NCBI GenBank assembly: GCA_034926605.1
Contig: JAYFQV010000014.1
Coordinates: 22,874 to 86,873 of the forward strand
DNA from: CALXXL01 sp034926605
Lineage (GTDB): Bacteria; Verrucomicrobiota; Lentisphaeria; Victivallales; Victivallaceae
DNA length: 64,000 nucleotides
Reading direction: 5' to 3'
Shown: piece after piece, positions 50,343 through 58,630 of the stretch
Numbering within the stretch: position 1 is the first letter of the stretch
Layout: each line of letters begins with the position of its first letter
The notes under the pieces: generated by a model
What the model saw: only the letters and a program-made list of their open reading frames with translations
Told to the model about the DNA's origin: nothing
The model's database searches: none
Position numbers and translations under genes: made by a program

Positions 50343-50732
50343 TTAGAAAGCCGAATGCATCTTCGATTCGACTTCCGCGATGGAGTCGAGCATCTTTTTC
50401 ATGGCTTTGCACTGTTCCGACTTGTTGTTCTCGAGGAACCCGGCAATTTCATCGCAGCTTTGGTAGTCGCGGCATTCCGAACATACGCCGACGCCTTTTC
50501 CAAGCGCACATTGGCGGATGCCGCATATGCTGCCGCAGTAAAAGCTCTTACGGCCGCCTTCGGTCATGCATCCGTCGCAGGGAAGACGTTCGGCTTTGAT
50601 GTCCTCGCATTTGTAGCGTTTGCGCCAGTCGGCGGCTACCAGTTCCAGTTTTTCCGGGTCGTTCAGCTTGGTGGCGCGGTAGGCGTCGCAGCGGCTGCAT
50701 ACCAGTCCGCAGGGGGCGATGTTGATTTGCAT
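50343..50732 (-). CDS. DUF3795 cysteine-rich protein
   Basis: The 129-residue protein has about 14 cysteines in the DUF3795 pattern: APCGLVCSRCDAYRA at the start, LPCDGCM, FYCGSICGIRQCA and VCSECRDYQSCDE. The spacing suggests metal or iron-sulfur binding. The family has no established function. Its start lies 61 bases from the NUDIX gene stop, so it may be cotranscribed with it. Confidence 0.85.
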   Translation of the reverse strand: MQINIAPCGLVCSRCDAYRATKLNDPEKLELVAADWRKRYKCEDIKAERLPCDGCMTEGGRKSFYCGSICGIRQCALGKGVGVCSECRDYQSCDEIAGFLENNKSEQCKAMKKMLDSIAEVESKMHSAF

Positions 50733-50792
50733 GGCGATTTCTCCTTCTTCAATGTTAATGTCGCGTGGCCCGGCTGAAAACGCTTTGATGCG

Positions 50793-51347
50793 TCACTTTC
50801 CGGCCGCGAAATATTTCCACAACGGCGCGGCCATGAGAGCCTGGACGATTTCGCCGTTCTCGAGCAGTCGGCGCACTTCGGCGGCCTCCATAAGCATTAC
50901 GGTAAGATTTTCGGTATCCTCCGGCGCGGGAGCGCACAGCTTTATAACATCCCTGGCCAGAAAAACATGGGTGAGGTTGGTATGGGTGGTCGGATTGGCG
51001 GAGAGCGTCATGAACTCCGTCCATTCGCCACCGCCGAATCCGGTCTCCTCCAACAGTTCGCGCCGAGCGGTTTCCAGCGGCGAAGCGTCGCCGGGTTCGC
51101 CCACCCCGGCCGGCAGTTCGAGCCCGGTCTTTCCCAGTGCGTGGCGGTACTGCCGGATCATCACGAACCGGTTGTCCGGCGTGACGGCGATGACGTTGAC
51201 CCACTCCGGGTATTCCAGAACAAAATATTCCGGTATCCGGCTGCCGTTCGGCAATTCCACGCACTCCTGCCTGACCGTGAACCAGGGCTTTTTGCTTATG
51301 TATTTGCTGGATATTACCTTCCAGCGAGGATCGTTGGTTTTGTCCAT
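50793..51347 (-). CDS. NUDIX hydrolase, ADP-ribose pyrophosphatase-like
   Basis: The 184-residue protein has GLELPAGVGEPGDASPLETA followed by RRELLEETGF, a Nudix box with one extra residue in its first half relative to Gx5Ex7REUxEExGU. The upstream YRHALGKTGLELPAG is typical of ADP-ribose pyrophosphatases, which hydrolyse ADP-ribose or related nucleoside diphosphate sugars using Mg. It is divergent from the FMN riboswitch and ribB. Confidence 0.88.
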   Translation of the reverse strand: MDKTNDPRWKVISSKYISKKPWFTVRQECVELPNGSRIPEYFVLEYPEWVNVIAVTPDNRFVMIRQYRHALGKTGLELPAGVGEPGDASPLETARRELLEETGFGGGEWTEFMTLSANPTTHTNLTHVFLARDVIKLCAPAPEDTENLTVMLMEAAEVRRLLENGEIVQALMAAPLWKYFAAGK

Positions 51348-51555
51348 GAAAGTCTCTGTTAGATGTTTCGGCCTGTTTCTCCAGGCAGTGCCGATAACAA
51401 TTAATATATGGCGTCATGCCCGTCGCAACAAGCGTGGCAGGATATTTTTCCGTTTTTTTTCCGTTTGCCCGGCCGGTCATATTTTCGACGGCGCGGCTTC
51501 GGGCAGGTGACGCCACGCTTGTTTTTCTCCCGATATGCGGTATATTAATCATGTC
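51348..51555. other. Divergent intergenic region with a long inverted repeat
   Basis: An 11-bp perfect inverted repeat (ACAAGCGTGGC at 51428-51438 and GCCACGCTTGT at 51512-51522) encloses 73 bases with an inner TGCCCG/CGGGCA pairing, and is followed by TTTTTCT on the plus strand. It could be a small structured RNA ending in a terminator, or a regulatory leader. No known class was recognised. Confidence 0.4.
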
Positions 51556-51673
51556 TTCAGGGCGAGGTGAAAATCCTCACCGGCGGTACAGTCCGCGACT
51601 CCCGAGGCCAGCGCCGCGGGATTGATCCGGTGTGATTCCGGAACCGACGGTTACAGTCCGGATGGAAGAGGAC
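51556..51673 (+). promoter_or_regulatory. FMN riboswitch (RFN element)
   Basis: The conserved RFN blocks occur in order: AGGGCGAGGTGAAAATCCTC, GGCGGTACAGTCCGCGA, GGTGTGATTCCGGAACCGAC, GGTTACAGTCCGGATGGAAG. The aptamer binds FMN and represses riboflavin genes. It precedes ribB by 90 bases. The expression platform between them has no obvious long T-run, so translational control is possible. Confidence 0.97.
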
Positions 51674-51762
51674 GGCAGCGGTGCGGCGCATGGTGCGTTG
51701 TACATTATTTGTTTTATTCTGCGAACGGATCCCGCCCTGACATAGCATTGTGAGGTGGATTT

Positions 51763-52374
51763 ATGTTCGATCCGATCGAAGAAGTGGTTGCCGCGCTTGC
51801 GGCCGGCGAAATCGTGGTGCTTACCGACGACGAAAACCGCGAAAATGAAGGCGACCTGATCTGTGCCGGCGCGTTTGCCACACCGCGAAATATCAACTTC
51901 ATGGTTACTCACGGGCGCGGCGTATTGTGCGTGCCGGTGGACGTTGCAACGGCGGAGCGTCTTTCGCTGGCGGTTCCGCCCGGCCGCCACGACCCACGCG
52001 GAACCGCGTTCTCCCAAAGTCTTGACGCGGTGAGCGGCACCACCACCGGAGTCTCGGCTTTCGACCGTTCCCGCACCATCGCCGAGATTATGCGGCCGTC
52101 GAGTTCCATCGACGACTTTTATTCGCCGGGGCATGTTTATCCTTTGCTGGCCCGCCCGGCCGGAGTGCTGGAGCGCACCGGGCATACCGAGGGTACGGTG
52201 GACCTGGTAAAAATGGCCGGACTGCCGCCGGTGGGGGTGCTTTGCGAAATACTTAAGGACGACGGCACGATGGCCAGATTGCCCGATCTGCAGGTTTTTC
52301 GCCGCAGGCACGGCCTCAAATTGTGTTCTATCGCGGCCATCGTCGAATATCGGACCGCGCAGGAGACGTGTTGA
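51763..52374 (+). CDS. ribB: 3,4-dihydroxy-2-butanone-4-phosphate synthase
   Basis: The 203-residue protein has the catalytic loop LTDDENRENEGDLI near residues 25-38, HGRGVLCVP, TTGVSAFDR and the C-terminal RPAGVLERTGHTEGTVDL with the second catalytic His/Glu. It makes the four-carbon precursor of riboflavin from ribulose-5-phosphate, Mg-dependent. No fused GTP cyclohydrolase II domain is present, and the other rib genes are not in the window. Start is preceded by GTGAGGTGG. Confidence 0.95.
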   Translation: MFDPIEEVVAALAAGEIVVLTDDENRENEGDLICAGAFATPRNINFMVTHGRGVLCVPVDVATAERLSLAVPPGRHDPRGTAFSQSLDAVSGTTTGVSAFDRSRTIAEIMRPSSSIDDFYSPGHVYPLLARPAGVLERTGHTEGTVDLVKMAGLPPVGVLCEILKDDGTMARLPDLQVFRRRHGLKLCSIAAIVEYRTAQETC

Positions 52375-52402
52375 GGACCGGGGCGGCTTGAGGCGAGTTT
52401 TT

Positions 52403-52939
52403 TCAGTCGGCGGCATATTCAAAATATCCCATCCCGGGGCGGAATGTCTTGGACGCGGTGAACCCGAGTTGCTCGAACACCTTCCGCCGTTCCGGGGTAT
52501 GGCCGGACTTGACCATGAGTTTCCCGACGGCAAAATCGCGGATGAAGCGGTCGATCGCAAGTTCGGTGAGCTCCTTTATGTTTTCACCGGTCTCGTATGT
52601 CGAAGCCAGGTCTATGCGCAACACTCCTGCATTGCCGCCGAATATTTCAACCGTTCCGACCGCTTTCGAGTTCGATTTGTCCACCACGGAAAAACGAACG
52701 AAATGACCCGCCGTGTAAGCATCCAGCCAGAATTTTATGCAGCTGTCCATTTCCTCCCTGCTTTGATAATAAAAGTCGCTGGTACAGCTGTCGGCGTTCA
52801 TTCGAGTCACCGCGGCGCGATCCGAATAGCATTCCAGCAGGTCGTCCGCGTCCGCCGGAGATACCAATCTGAGCTTGAACTTTGCGGTTTCGTATTCCGG
52901 GCAGCATTCATACGGGTTTGTGATTATTTGGGCGTTCAT
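52403..52939 (-). CDS. GNAT-family N-acetyltransferase
   Basis: Start at 52939 (MNAQIITNPYE). The 178-residue protein has an FKLRLVSPADADDLLECY opening, a central beta strand FVRFSVVDKSNSKAVGTVEI and a late KSGHTPERRKVFEQLGFTA acceptor-like segment. The acetyl-CoA P-loop (usually QxxGxG/A) is degenerate. Substrate is unknown. The gene stands alone, convergent to ribB. Confidence 0.72.
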   Translation of the reverse strand: MNAQIITNPYECCPEYETAKFKLRLVSPADADDLLECYSDRAAVTRMNADSCTSDFYYQSREEMDSCIKFWLDAYTAGHFVRFSVVDKSNSKAVGTVEIFGGNAGVLRIDLASTYETGENIKELTELAIDRFIRDFAVGKLMVKSGHTPERRKVFEQLGFTASKTFRPGMGYFEYAAD

Positions 52940-53104
52940 TTTTGCTCCCTTCATGCTTATCCTTGCTTTTTAGACCATATGCTAAAAAATATAACCACTT
53001 TATCGCCATGTCAAGCAATTATATGAAATAAATTAGCGATTTTATGGGAATATTCAGAAATAAACAGTAATATTCCATGGCCAGACCGGGATTTTATGCT
53101 TGAA

Positions 53105-53132
53105 ATATTAAAACATTATGATATTTTAATAT
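53105..53132. promoter_or_regulatory. 28-bp perfect palindrome, operator of the ArsR regulator
   Basis: ATATTAAAA and TTTTAATAT, nine-base perfect arms, flank a 10-base centre. The site lies 41 bases before the ArsR-family ATG. AT-rich dyads of this form are typical ArsR/SmtB operators, so autoregulation of the operon is likely. Confidence 0.65.
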
Positions 53133-53173
53133 AACAACGATACGACAGTAATGACGAACCCGGATGGCGTGTA

Positions 53174-53491
53174 ATGGAAAAGAGAATAGACCCGCTGCCT
53201 TTGCAATACATTGAGGCGATGTCGGAAGCGCTGAAGGTGCTTTCGCATCCGCAGCGACTGCGGATGCTGGAACTTTTGGACATTCGCGGCGAGTGCTGTG
53301 CCGGAGAGATATTCGAGGCGCTCGATCTCGAACAGTCGGCGGTGTCGCAACATCTGGCCAAGATGCGTCAGGCCGGGATCATTACCTGCCGTTCGGACGG
53401 GACAAAGCGTTATTTCAGGATTGCCAATGAACATTCGATAACCATTTTGAACTGCATGCGCAACAAAATAGCACAGGAAGGTGATAGATAA
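53174..53491 (+). CDS. ArsR/SmtB-family transcriptional regulator
   Basis: The 105-residue winged helix protein has ALKVLSHPQRLRMLELL (helix 2 region), then the recognition part LDLEQSAVSQHLAKMRQAGI and wing TCRSDGTKRYFRI. Adjacent Cys residues (GECCAGE) lie near the usual metal/redox-sensing helix of ArsR proteins and could form a thiol sensor. It heads an operon of thiol-rich redox proteins and overlaps the next gene by one base. Confidence 0.88.
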   Translation: MEKRIDPLPLQYIEAMSEALKVLSHPQRLRMLELLDIRGECCAGEIFEALDLEQSAVSQHLAKMRQAGIITCRSDGTKRYFRIANEHSITILNCMRNKIAQEGDR

Positions 53492-53814
53492 TGATGAATC
53501 GCGCACTTGAACTTTTTGAAGCCGTACCCCGCCGACATAACTGCGCGCAGGCGACCGCCTGCGGTTGCGGACGCGAAGAGCTTTACGGCGAACTGGCATC
53601 CTGTGGCGGCGGCAAGGCCGAGGACGGCGTGTGCGGCGCGCTTTTCGCCGCGATGAAGATAGTTCCGGAGAATGTAAAGAGCAATGTGGCGGACGAGTTC
53701 GTCGCCGGACTCGGGTCGGCAAAGTGCCGCGATCTCAAACTTGTCCATCGGGTCGCTTGCGCCCGGTGTGTTGAGGTCGGCGCGGAACTGGCGGAGAAAT
53801 ATCGTGAGGCCTGA
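53491..53814 (+). CDS. Putative redox-active C_GCAxxG_C_C family protein
   Basis: The 107-residue protein has HNCAQATACGCG early and SCGGGKAEDGVCGALFAAM, matching the TIGR01909 pattern of conserved cysteines around a GGG/CGA motif, then CRDLK and CARCVE late. Such proteins are predicted redox-active or metal-binding; function is not settled. It is coupled to the ArsR gene and followed by a GTG-started ferredoxin-like membrane protein overlapping by 11 bases. Confidence 0.72.
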   Translation: MMNRALELFEAVPRRHNCAQATACGCGREELYGELASCGGGKAEDGVCGALFAAMKIVPENVKSNVADEFVAGLGSAKCRDLKLVHRVACARCVEVGAELAEKYREA

Positions 53815-54454
53815 TCGCGACAAGAAGGCATGGTTCGGCGTTTTCGCCATGATTTTTGTGGCGGTGCTGGCTTTCGGCTGGAAATATCCTTGGCTCAACT
53901 ACTGCATGTTCCTCAATGTGGCGGTTGGAATATGGTTTGCGTTCCGGCGCGGCGGCAGGTTCGCCTGCGGCAACCTGTGCCCGCGCGGCGCGTTTTACGG
54001 ACTCCTGCCCGACCGGGGCAGAGCGCTGCCCCGGATATTGCTTACCAAACCGTTCGGGCTGGTCGTTCCGCTGTTCATGCTGGCGGCGATTTACTTCATT
54101 CGCCCGGGAACTTCCTGGCGGGAGTGGGGATATGTGTTTTACAGCATGATCGCGTTCACCACCGTGATCGGGCTGGCCGGCTGGCTGTTGTTCAACCGTT
54201 TTTTCTGGTGTTCGATGTGCCCGATGGGCAAAATATACCGTAAGATCGGCAAGGATCGCAATCCGCTGCTGGTTGCGCCCGAGTGCGTAAATTGCGGCAA
54301 ATGCGCCAAGGTCTGCCCGTTCCAGCTGCGCCCGTTCGAAGGACGGGAGTCCGGTGAATTTTCCAATCCGATCTGCATACGGTGCGAACGCTGTGTGGAG
54401 TGCTGCCCGAAGAAAGCGCTCAAATTTGAATATTCCGGTTGCGGACATAATTGA
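53804..54454 (+). CDS. Membrane ferredoxin-type (NapH/CcoG-like) 4Fe-4S protein
   Basis: I start at GTG 53804, preceded by GGAG. The 216-residue protein has four membrane helices, a cysteine motif CGNLCPRG after helix two and CSMCPMG after helix four (NapH-like CxxxCP). A C-terminal double ferredoxin domain follows (CVNCGKCAKVCPFQ and CIRCERCVECCPKKA). It probably passes electrons across the membrane to a periplasmic or cytosolic redox partner. No cognate reductase is nearby, so the partner may be the cysteine-rich or OsmC-like protein of the same operon. Confidence 0.85.
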   Translation: MRPDRDKKAWFGVFAMIFVAVLAFGWKYPWLNYCMFLNVAVGIWFAFRRGGRFACGNLCPRGAFYGLLPDRGRALPRILLTKPFGLVVPLFMLAAIYFIRPGTSWREWGYVFYSMIAFTTVIGLAGWLLFNRFFWCSMCPMGKIYRKIGKDRNPLLVAPECVNCGKCAKVCPFQLRPFEGRESGEFSNPICIRCERCVECCPKKALKFEYSGCGHN

Positions 54455-54511
54455 AAAAAAACGTTTCCGGTGATATTTTGCAGGCAGCAAACTTTACTCG
54501 GAGGGAATTTT

Positions 54512-54892
54512 ATGATAACGGCGGTTAACGGGCCGGAAAATTATCGGATTGAGCTGGACAACGGAAGCAAGACCATAGTTTCGGATGTGAGCGCGGACAA
54601 GGGCGGCAGCGGGGATGGATTCCGTCCGCACGAACTGCTGGCCGCGGCTTATGCGTCGTGCCTCAACATTTCGATAAGGATGATAATGAACCGGCTGAAG
54701 ATGCCGTATTCTAACGTGCGTGTGGAGGTTGACATCGATCGCGGAACCGTAGGCAAGACCTTGTTTCTAAGCCGGGTACGGATTGACGGCGATATATCGG
54801 AGGATGACAGGCGGAAGATATTGGCGCTCGCCTCCAATTGTCCGGTACGCAAAACACTGTCTCAGAAAATTGAATTTGCGGCGCTGTCATAA
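54512..54892 (+). CDS. OsmC/Ohr-family protein
   Basis: I start at ATG 54512 (MITAVNGPENY), preceded by GGAGGG. The 126-residue protein has GDGFRPHELLAAAYASCLNI, where the Cys in the YASC helix is the first OsmC peroxidatic thiol. A second Cys is in ALASNCPVRKTL. OsmC/Ohr proteins reduce organic hydroperoxides or sulfur species. It is the last gene of the ArsR operon and ends 10 bases before the first copy of the repeat. Confidence 0.82.
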   Translation: MITAVNGPENYRIELDNGSKTIVSDVSADKGGSGDGFRPHELLAAAYASCLNISIRMIMNRLKMPYSNVRVEVDIDRGTVGKTLFLSRVRIDGDISEDDRRKILALASNCPVRKTLSQKIEFAALS

Positions 54893-54902
54893 TTTTGGCG
54901 GT

Positions 54903-55000
54903 GTGGTATAGTACGGAATCGTCACGTTGTCAAGACCGATTTCTAAATAAATAGCGCACATCCGAGAATCCCGATAAAATCGGGCTTGCTGGATGTGCGC
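54903..55000 (-). repeat. Terminator-promoter repeat, copy 1
   Basis: On the minus strand the 98-bp unit has a long inverted repeat (54954-55000, arms GCGCACATCC/GGATGTGCGC with an inner CCCGAT/ATCGGG stem), then an AT-rich stretch, then TTGACA-N17-TATACC (54905-54933). The hairpin lies 13 bases after the stop of the minus-strand gene at 55014, so it would end that cassette. The promoter has no minus-strand gene ahead and would fire antisense into the ArsR operon, which suggests it marks the end of the array. Confidence 0.8.
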
Positions 55001-55013
55001 TTAACTCGGGGCA

Positions 55014-55481
55014 TTATGAAGTCAATTTTGATCTGTGCGCTAAGACTCTTCTCACCACCTCGATGAACAACACCCCAATAAGCCAATTGCCGGCGATTAT
55101 CAGAGCAATAATAGTTCCAAAATATTTATACATTATCGAGTCTCCAATTACTACCTTGTGATCTGGGTTAAAATAACCGGAAAACTTCTTTCCGACTTCC
55201 AACTTTGGGGGATAATCTTCTTGCAATAAGTCCCATGGATATTCCACGACATTTCCATCCTTGTCTATGAAGCTTATCATTGCACGGTAAAATGGCTTTG
55301 ATTCATGACCTGTTACCGTCTGATAATTTGTGATCACCCCGGATATACGGTAGGAATTTCGCAGTTTTTTTGACTCTATCAAAAACAATATTCCCGCAAT
55401 CACGAGCAATATAAAAGTCATGACAATTATAAATTTCTGAATTCTTTTAAGCAAATTGTTTACGTCAATACGTGTTACCAT
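55014..55481 (-). CDS. DUF3592-like membrane protein, candidate immunity protein
   Basis: The 155-residue protein has two membrane helices (about residues 15-37 and 120-142) around an external loop. The loop carries SGVITNYQTV, AMISFIDKDGNVVEYP and LEVGKKFSGYFNPDHKVVIG, the DUF3592 layout (a strand, a DxxG strand, then a Y-x-P segment). Its ATG overlaps the stop of the toxin remnant upstream (ATGGTAA), as immunity genes often do. It is followed at once by the hairpin of repeat copy 1. Role as immunity partner is inferred. Confidence 0.68.
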   Translation of the reverse strand: MVTRIDVNNLLKRIQKFIIVMTFILLVIAGILFLIESKKLRNSYRISGVITNYQTVTGHESKPFYRAMISFIDKDGNVVEYPWDLLQEDYPPKLEVGKKFSGYFNPDHKVVIGDSIMYKYFGTIIALIIAGNWLIGVLFIEVVRRVLAHRSKLTS

Positions 55482-55871
55482 GAAAAAATCTCCTTTTCAA
55501 TGTAATGCTCCCCGTTCCTATACTTTGAATTTCTTGTATCAACCGCCGATCCGATAAGGAATGCGACAGTACCAATGGCTCTGTATCCTTGATCTACAAT
55601 GCCGGGTTCAACCTCCTGGGGCGTGTAGCCTCTCTTTATCCAGCCGAGATGCGCGTCAGAGGTCGCCGGACATTGGGGATTTCGTGTAGTCCATATTGAA
55701 ATCATGCCAAAAGATGCCCGATTCTAGCTTTGTATTTACCCCCAAAAAGGGATTATATTTCTGCATTTGATCGTATCCCCAATTAGCGCCGACATAATTG
55801 CCGAAATTAGGTATGACAAGAGGCAACACATAATCCGTCCATTTGGGGTTAGGTTGCCGGACGAAAGACTT
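55475..55871 (-). pseudogene. Frameshifted toxin-tip remnant
   Basis: Two overlapping frames give coherent protein. The first (55871-55656) contains YVGANWGYDQMQKYNPF and FWHDFNMDYTKSPMSGD and then stops. The second (55705-55475) contains SDAHLGWIKRGYTPQEVEPG and ends EKEIFSW. Joining them by a one-base shift near 55660-55700 would make about 130 residues with no start codon of its own. The HDxxMDY...DAHL pattern loosely recalls phospholipase-A2-like Rhs toxins, but this is weak. It sits between two candidate immunity genes with no Rhs core, so it is probably a decayed tip. Confidence 0.6.
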
Positions 55872-55924
55872 TCAGTTGACAATCTACCTGCCATCCATGT
55901 TTTTTCCCGCCATGATCTTTTTCC

Positions 55925-56644
55925 TCACAATTTTTTACTGTGCCATGTTTCTTGTAGTTCAATGTATCTTGCCATTCGAGTTTCCCAATCCTGCCAAAAT
56001 AAATGATCAAACTTGGCATCGGTGATGGCCAAGTGTTGGTTTATCGCTTGGAGCGCGGCTTCAAGGATACCGACGGGGAAACGGATCAACGGCGGCGCTG
56101 TCCAGCCGTTCAACGTCAGAATCCACCCGGCGTGTGCGTAGGAAATATCATTGGTGAGATATGCTGTTGCAATTGGAATTGTTTCTCGGAAAAATTCATA
56201 TGAGACCATTCCGCTTAATAATTCCGTAATGGCGCCAAGCTGCAATGGGACAATTGGAAAAATATGTTTTGGGGAGAGTTCTGTCAATTTGAACTGATCC
56301 GCAATTTTGCATAATAGTCCCAACAATTCAGATCGAACCCAATCGTCAGCGCCGTCACGGATCAAGTCTTCGGCGTATTGCTGGCACCAGCACATAAAAT
56401 GATCAAGGACATCCGCGGTTATTTCTCGGTCGTTTGCATATTCACGGTTAAGGTAAGCAAACATTTGGGATATGAAATACGACGATTCATTGTATGTGCC
56501 AGCCGGCAGATGGTGCTGGAAAATCATCATGTAATCAACATCGCCAAGTTGTTCATCTGTTTTTGCAATGATGCCGTTCAATTCTTCACCCGAAAAATCT
56601 CCAAACGGGTCACTGAACTTTGTTGGTCTCTGGTGCTTTAACAT
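55925..56644 (-). CDS. Candidate immunity protein (paralogue of 59433-60188)
   Basis: I start at ATG 56644 (MLKHQRPTKFSDP). The 239-residue protein is soluble and helical with no catalytic motif. It shares an N-terminal block with the protein at 59433 (here FSDPFGDFSGEEL and YNESSYFISQ, there LSDPYNEYNAEEL and YQESCYFLPY) and similar spacing thereafter, so the two are diverged members of one family. It is the first gene after repeat copy 2 promoter, with a leader of about 140 bases. Immunity function is inferred from location in a toxin array. Confidence 0.62.
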   Translation of the reverse strand: MLKHQRPTKFSDPFGDFSGEELNGIIAKTDEQLGDVDYMMIFQHHLPAGTYNESSYFISQMFAYLNREYANDREITADVLDHFMCWCQQYAEDLIRDGADDWVRSELLGLLCKIADQFKLTELSPKHIFPIVPLQLGAITELLSGMVSYEFFRETIPIATAYLTNDISYAHAGWILTLNGWTAPPLIRFPVGILEAALQAINQHLAITDAKFDHLFWQDWETRMARYIELQETWHSKKL

Positions 56645-56787
56645 GTTTTTTTCCCAGATCAATAAGCATTACACTTATAGTATTTATAATTTTTAAATCA
56701 TTACAGATTACGTCCAATTTTTGTTGCATACAGCCAATAAAAGTTACTATTTTCAGATAATAGTACCTCAGCATTTTTTATATATAA

Positions 56788-56887
56788 CTAGTATAGTATA
56801 GAGTTATCTTGTTGTCAAGACCGACTTCAAAATAAACAGCGCACATCCGGCAATTCCGATCAAATCGAAATTATCGGATGTGGGCCG
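56788..56887 (-). repeat. Terminator-promoter repeat, copy 2
   Basis: On the minus strand the hairpin (56839-56885, one mismatch in the outer arm) is followed by TTGACA-N17-TATACT at 56790-56818. The hairpin would end the 56992-57732 gene; the promoter drives the candidate immunity gene at 55925-56644. Confidence 0.85.
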
Positions 56888-56991
56888 AGGATTTACTCAT
56901 TATAACTACTTCATAACCTCGTTGCTGAACACAAAACGTTTACCCCGCTCAATAGGCGCGCCAAACGGCGTGTATGCGAAGACGGTTTAAA

Positions 56992-57732
56992 CTATATTCG
57001 GTGTGAATTATTATTGACAAGCGGGGAATTGCAATCTCGCATAAGGTATTTCCATACACAAATATTTTGATGTTTTTCAAAGATACTTGACTGCTCTTCT
57101 GAAAATAATTTCAATATGCCAATTGTGTCATTTGGAATAATTATTTGTGAAATGGGTAAGGGAATGATATTACAGAAAAGCCTTTCTGAGTCTAGTCTAC
57201 TGTGCTCTCTCCATAATTCTTGACAAGTATTGGGATTTCTAATTTTAATCAGATGCCATACTTTTTTTGCAATGCTTGTTGTCTTTAATTTTTCAAATAA
57301 TCGAATTCTTGTCCAACATATGCTATGAAGCTTCTCCAGTAATGCATTCGTTATTGGCGGATAAAACTCTTTGAAATTATTAGCACATCTCTCTATTTTA
57401 AGGAGCTCATCGGCGGATGCCAGAGGCCAAAAATCGCTAAGATCATCTTTAAGCGGAGGAATTTGTGCCGAGCAGAAATCAATGTTTGAATTTAGCAACA
57501 GCATCCAAACAGAAATCAATGTTTGAACTTTTTCATCGTAGAACTTGAACCACCAGTGTTTAGTTACATCATCATATAAAAGATAAATCGCACCGCACAG
57601 ACTAGCAACAAGCAAGTCATTACAATTGCTAAATAGGCCAAGCCAGTTATCGAGTTGATAATTATTGATCTTGCATGAAAAATAACTCTCAAGCATCAAG
57701 GCCATTCGCCTGCGAGCGATGCGATTTATCAT
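56992..57732 (-). CDS. Unrecognised soluble protein in a toxin-array cassette
   Basis: The 246-residue protein is helical and rich in Leu, Ile and Trp, and I recognise no domain. It is preceded by AAGGAAT and lies 28 bases after a secreted protein gene, with which it shares the repeat copy 3 promoter. No membrane segment is certain. An immunity role is possible only by context. Confidence 0.55.
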   Translation of the reverse strand: MINRIARRRMALMLESYFSCKINNYQLDNWLGLFSNCNDLLVASLCGAIYLLYDDVTKHWWFKFYDEKVQTLISVWMLLLNSNIDFCSAQIPPLKDDLSDFWPLASADELLKIERCANNFKEFYPPITNALLEKLHSICWTRIRLFEKLKTTSIAKKVWHLIKIRNPNTCQELWREHSRLDSERLFCNIIPLPISQIIIPNDTIGILKLFSEEQSSIFEKHQNICVWKYLMRDCNSPLVNNNSHRI

Positions 57733-57760
57733 GAGCTATTCCTTAAACTATTCTGTCTGC

Positions 57761-58582
57761 TTATGGCTGGGAGTGTTCCGCTCGGGTAACTTTTTCCTCC
57801 CACTTGGAAAGCCATACTTTAATTACAGGATCTGTGCAAATCCTTTCCTTCGATGCGGCGGATATTCCGGGCCAGTGGTCTTCTATGAATTCGATAAAAA
57901 GACGATTGTTTGCCTGATCAATGAACCGTTCAAGAGACGGATCTGATAATAATTGATATTGAGCGGCAAAGCGCAGATTGTACAATGCAATATCATACAT
58001 CAAATGGTTGTTTTCAGCGGTATTGCCTTTAGCCTCATTTTTCAGTACTTCAATTTTTTTACAAAAAGTATATGGGAATATATAAGATATATAATTTGCC
58101 ACGGTGGTCACCTCCTCTTTCCGAGGTGGCTCTCCAAGAGATGGGAGACCATTGAAAGACGATGGCAAGACTATCTTTTTCCCAACCGCTTCCGGCAGAA
58201 GTTCTCGCAGGCAGAACAAGCCGTACAAGGTGGGAAAACTTTTTGTATCGGCTGGCGATATCAGTTTTTCCTGAGAAATTAAATCGGTAAGTTCCACAAA
58301 CGCATGATCATACTGCGTGAGTTCAGTTTCGGGCGCCCATTGATGCACCATATATATGGTCGTGACATCACCAATGACGTTTTCAGAAAAAGGTGTTGGC
58401 GAAAGACCATCTTGGCGCATTAACATAAACGCACCTTCGGTTGCGGCCAGAAACGAAACATTGTCCAGGGGGTAAGATATTTGAGTTTCAGGCTCGTTGG
58501 GCGTTACCTCATCGGTGGCAAAACAAACATATCCAGCAAGCATCAGTACGGAGGTTACTACAGATAAAAAAAACCTAGCCAT
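57761..58582 (-). CDS. Secreted protein of unknown function in the array
   Basis: The 273-residue protein has a signal peptide (FFLSVVTSVLMLAGYVCFA). The mature part is mostly helical with no recognised motif (MVHQWAPETELTQYDHAF, LLSDPSLERFIDQANN). A paired-toxin function is not evident. It is the first gene after the promoter of repeat copy 3, about 45 bases downstream. Confidence 0.55.
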   Translation of the reverse strand: MARFFLSVVTSVLMLAGYVCFATDEVTPNEPETQISYPLDNVSFLAATEGAFMLMRQDGLSPTPFSENVIGDVTTIYMVHQWAPETELTQYDHAFVELTDLISQEKLISPADTKSFPTLYGLFCLRELLPEAVGKKIVLPSSFNGLPSLGEPPRKEEVTTVANYISYIFPYTFCKKIEVLKNEAKGNTAENNHLMYDIALYNLRFAAQYQLLSDPSLERFIDQANNRLFIEFIEDHWPGISAASKERICTDPVIKVWLSKWEEKVTRAEHSQP

Positions 58583-58630
58583 AATGTTCCTATCCTCTTT
58601 CTTTGTTGCAACGTTTACCCTTTATGCTTC

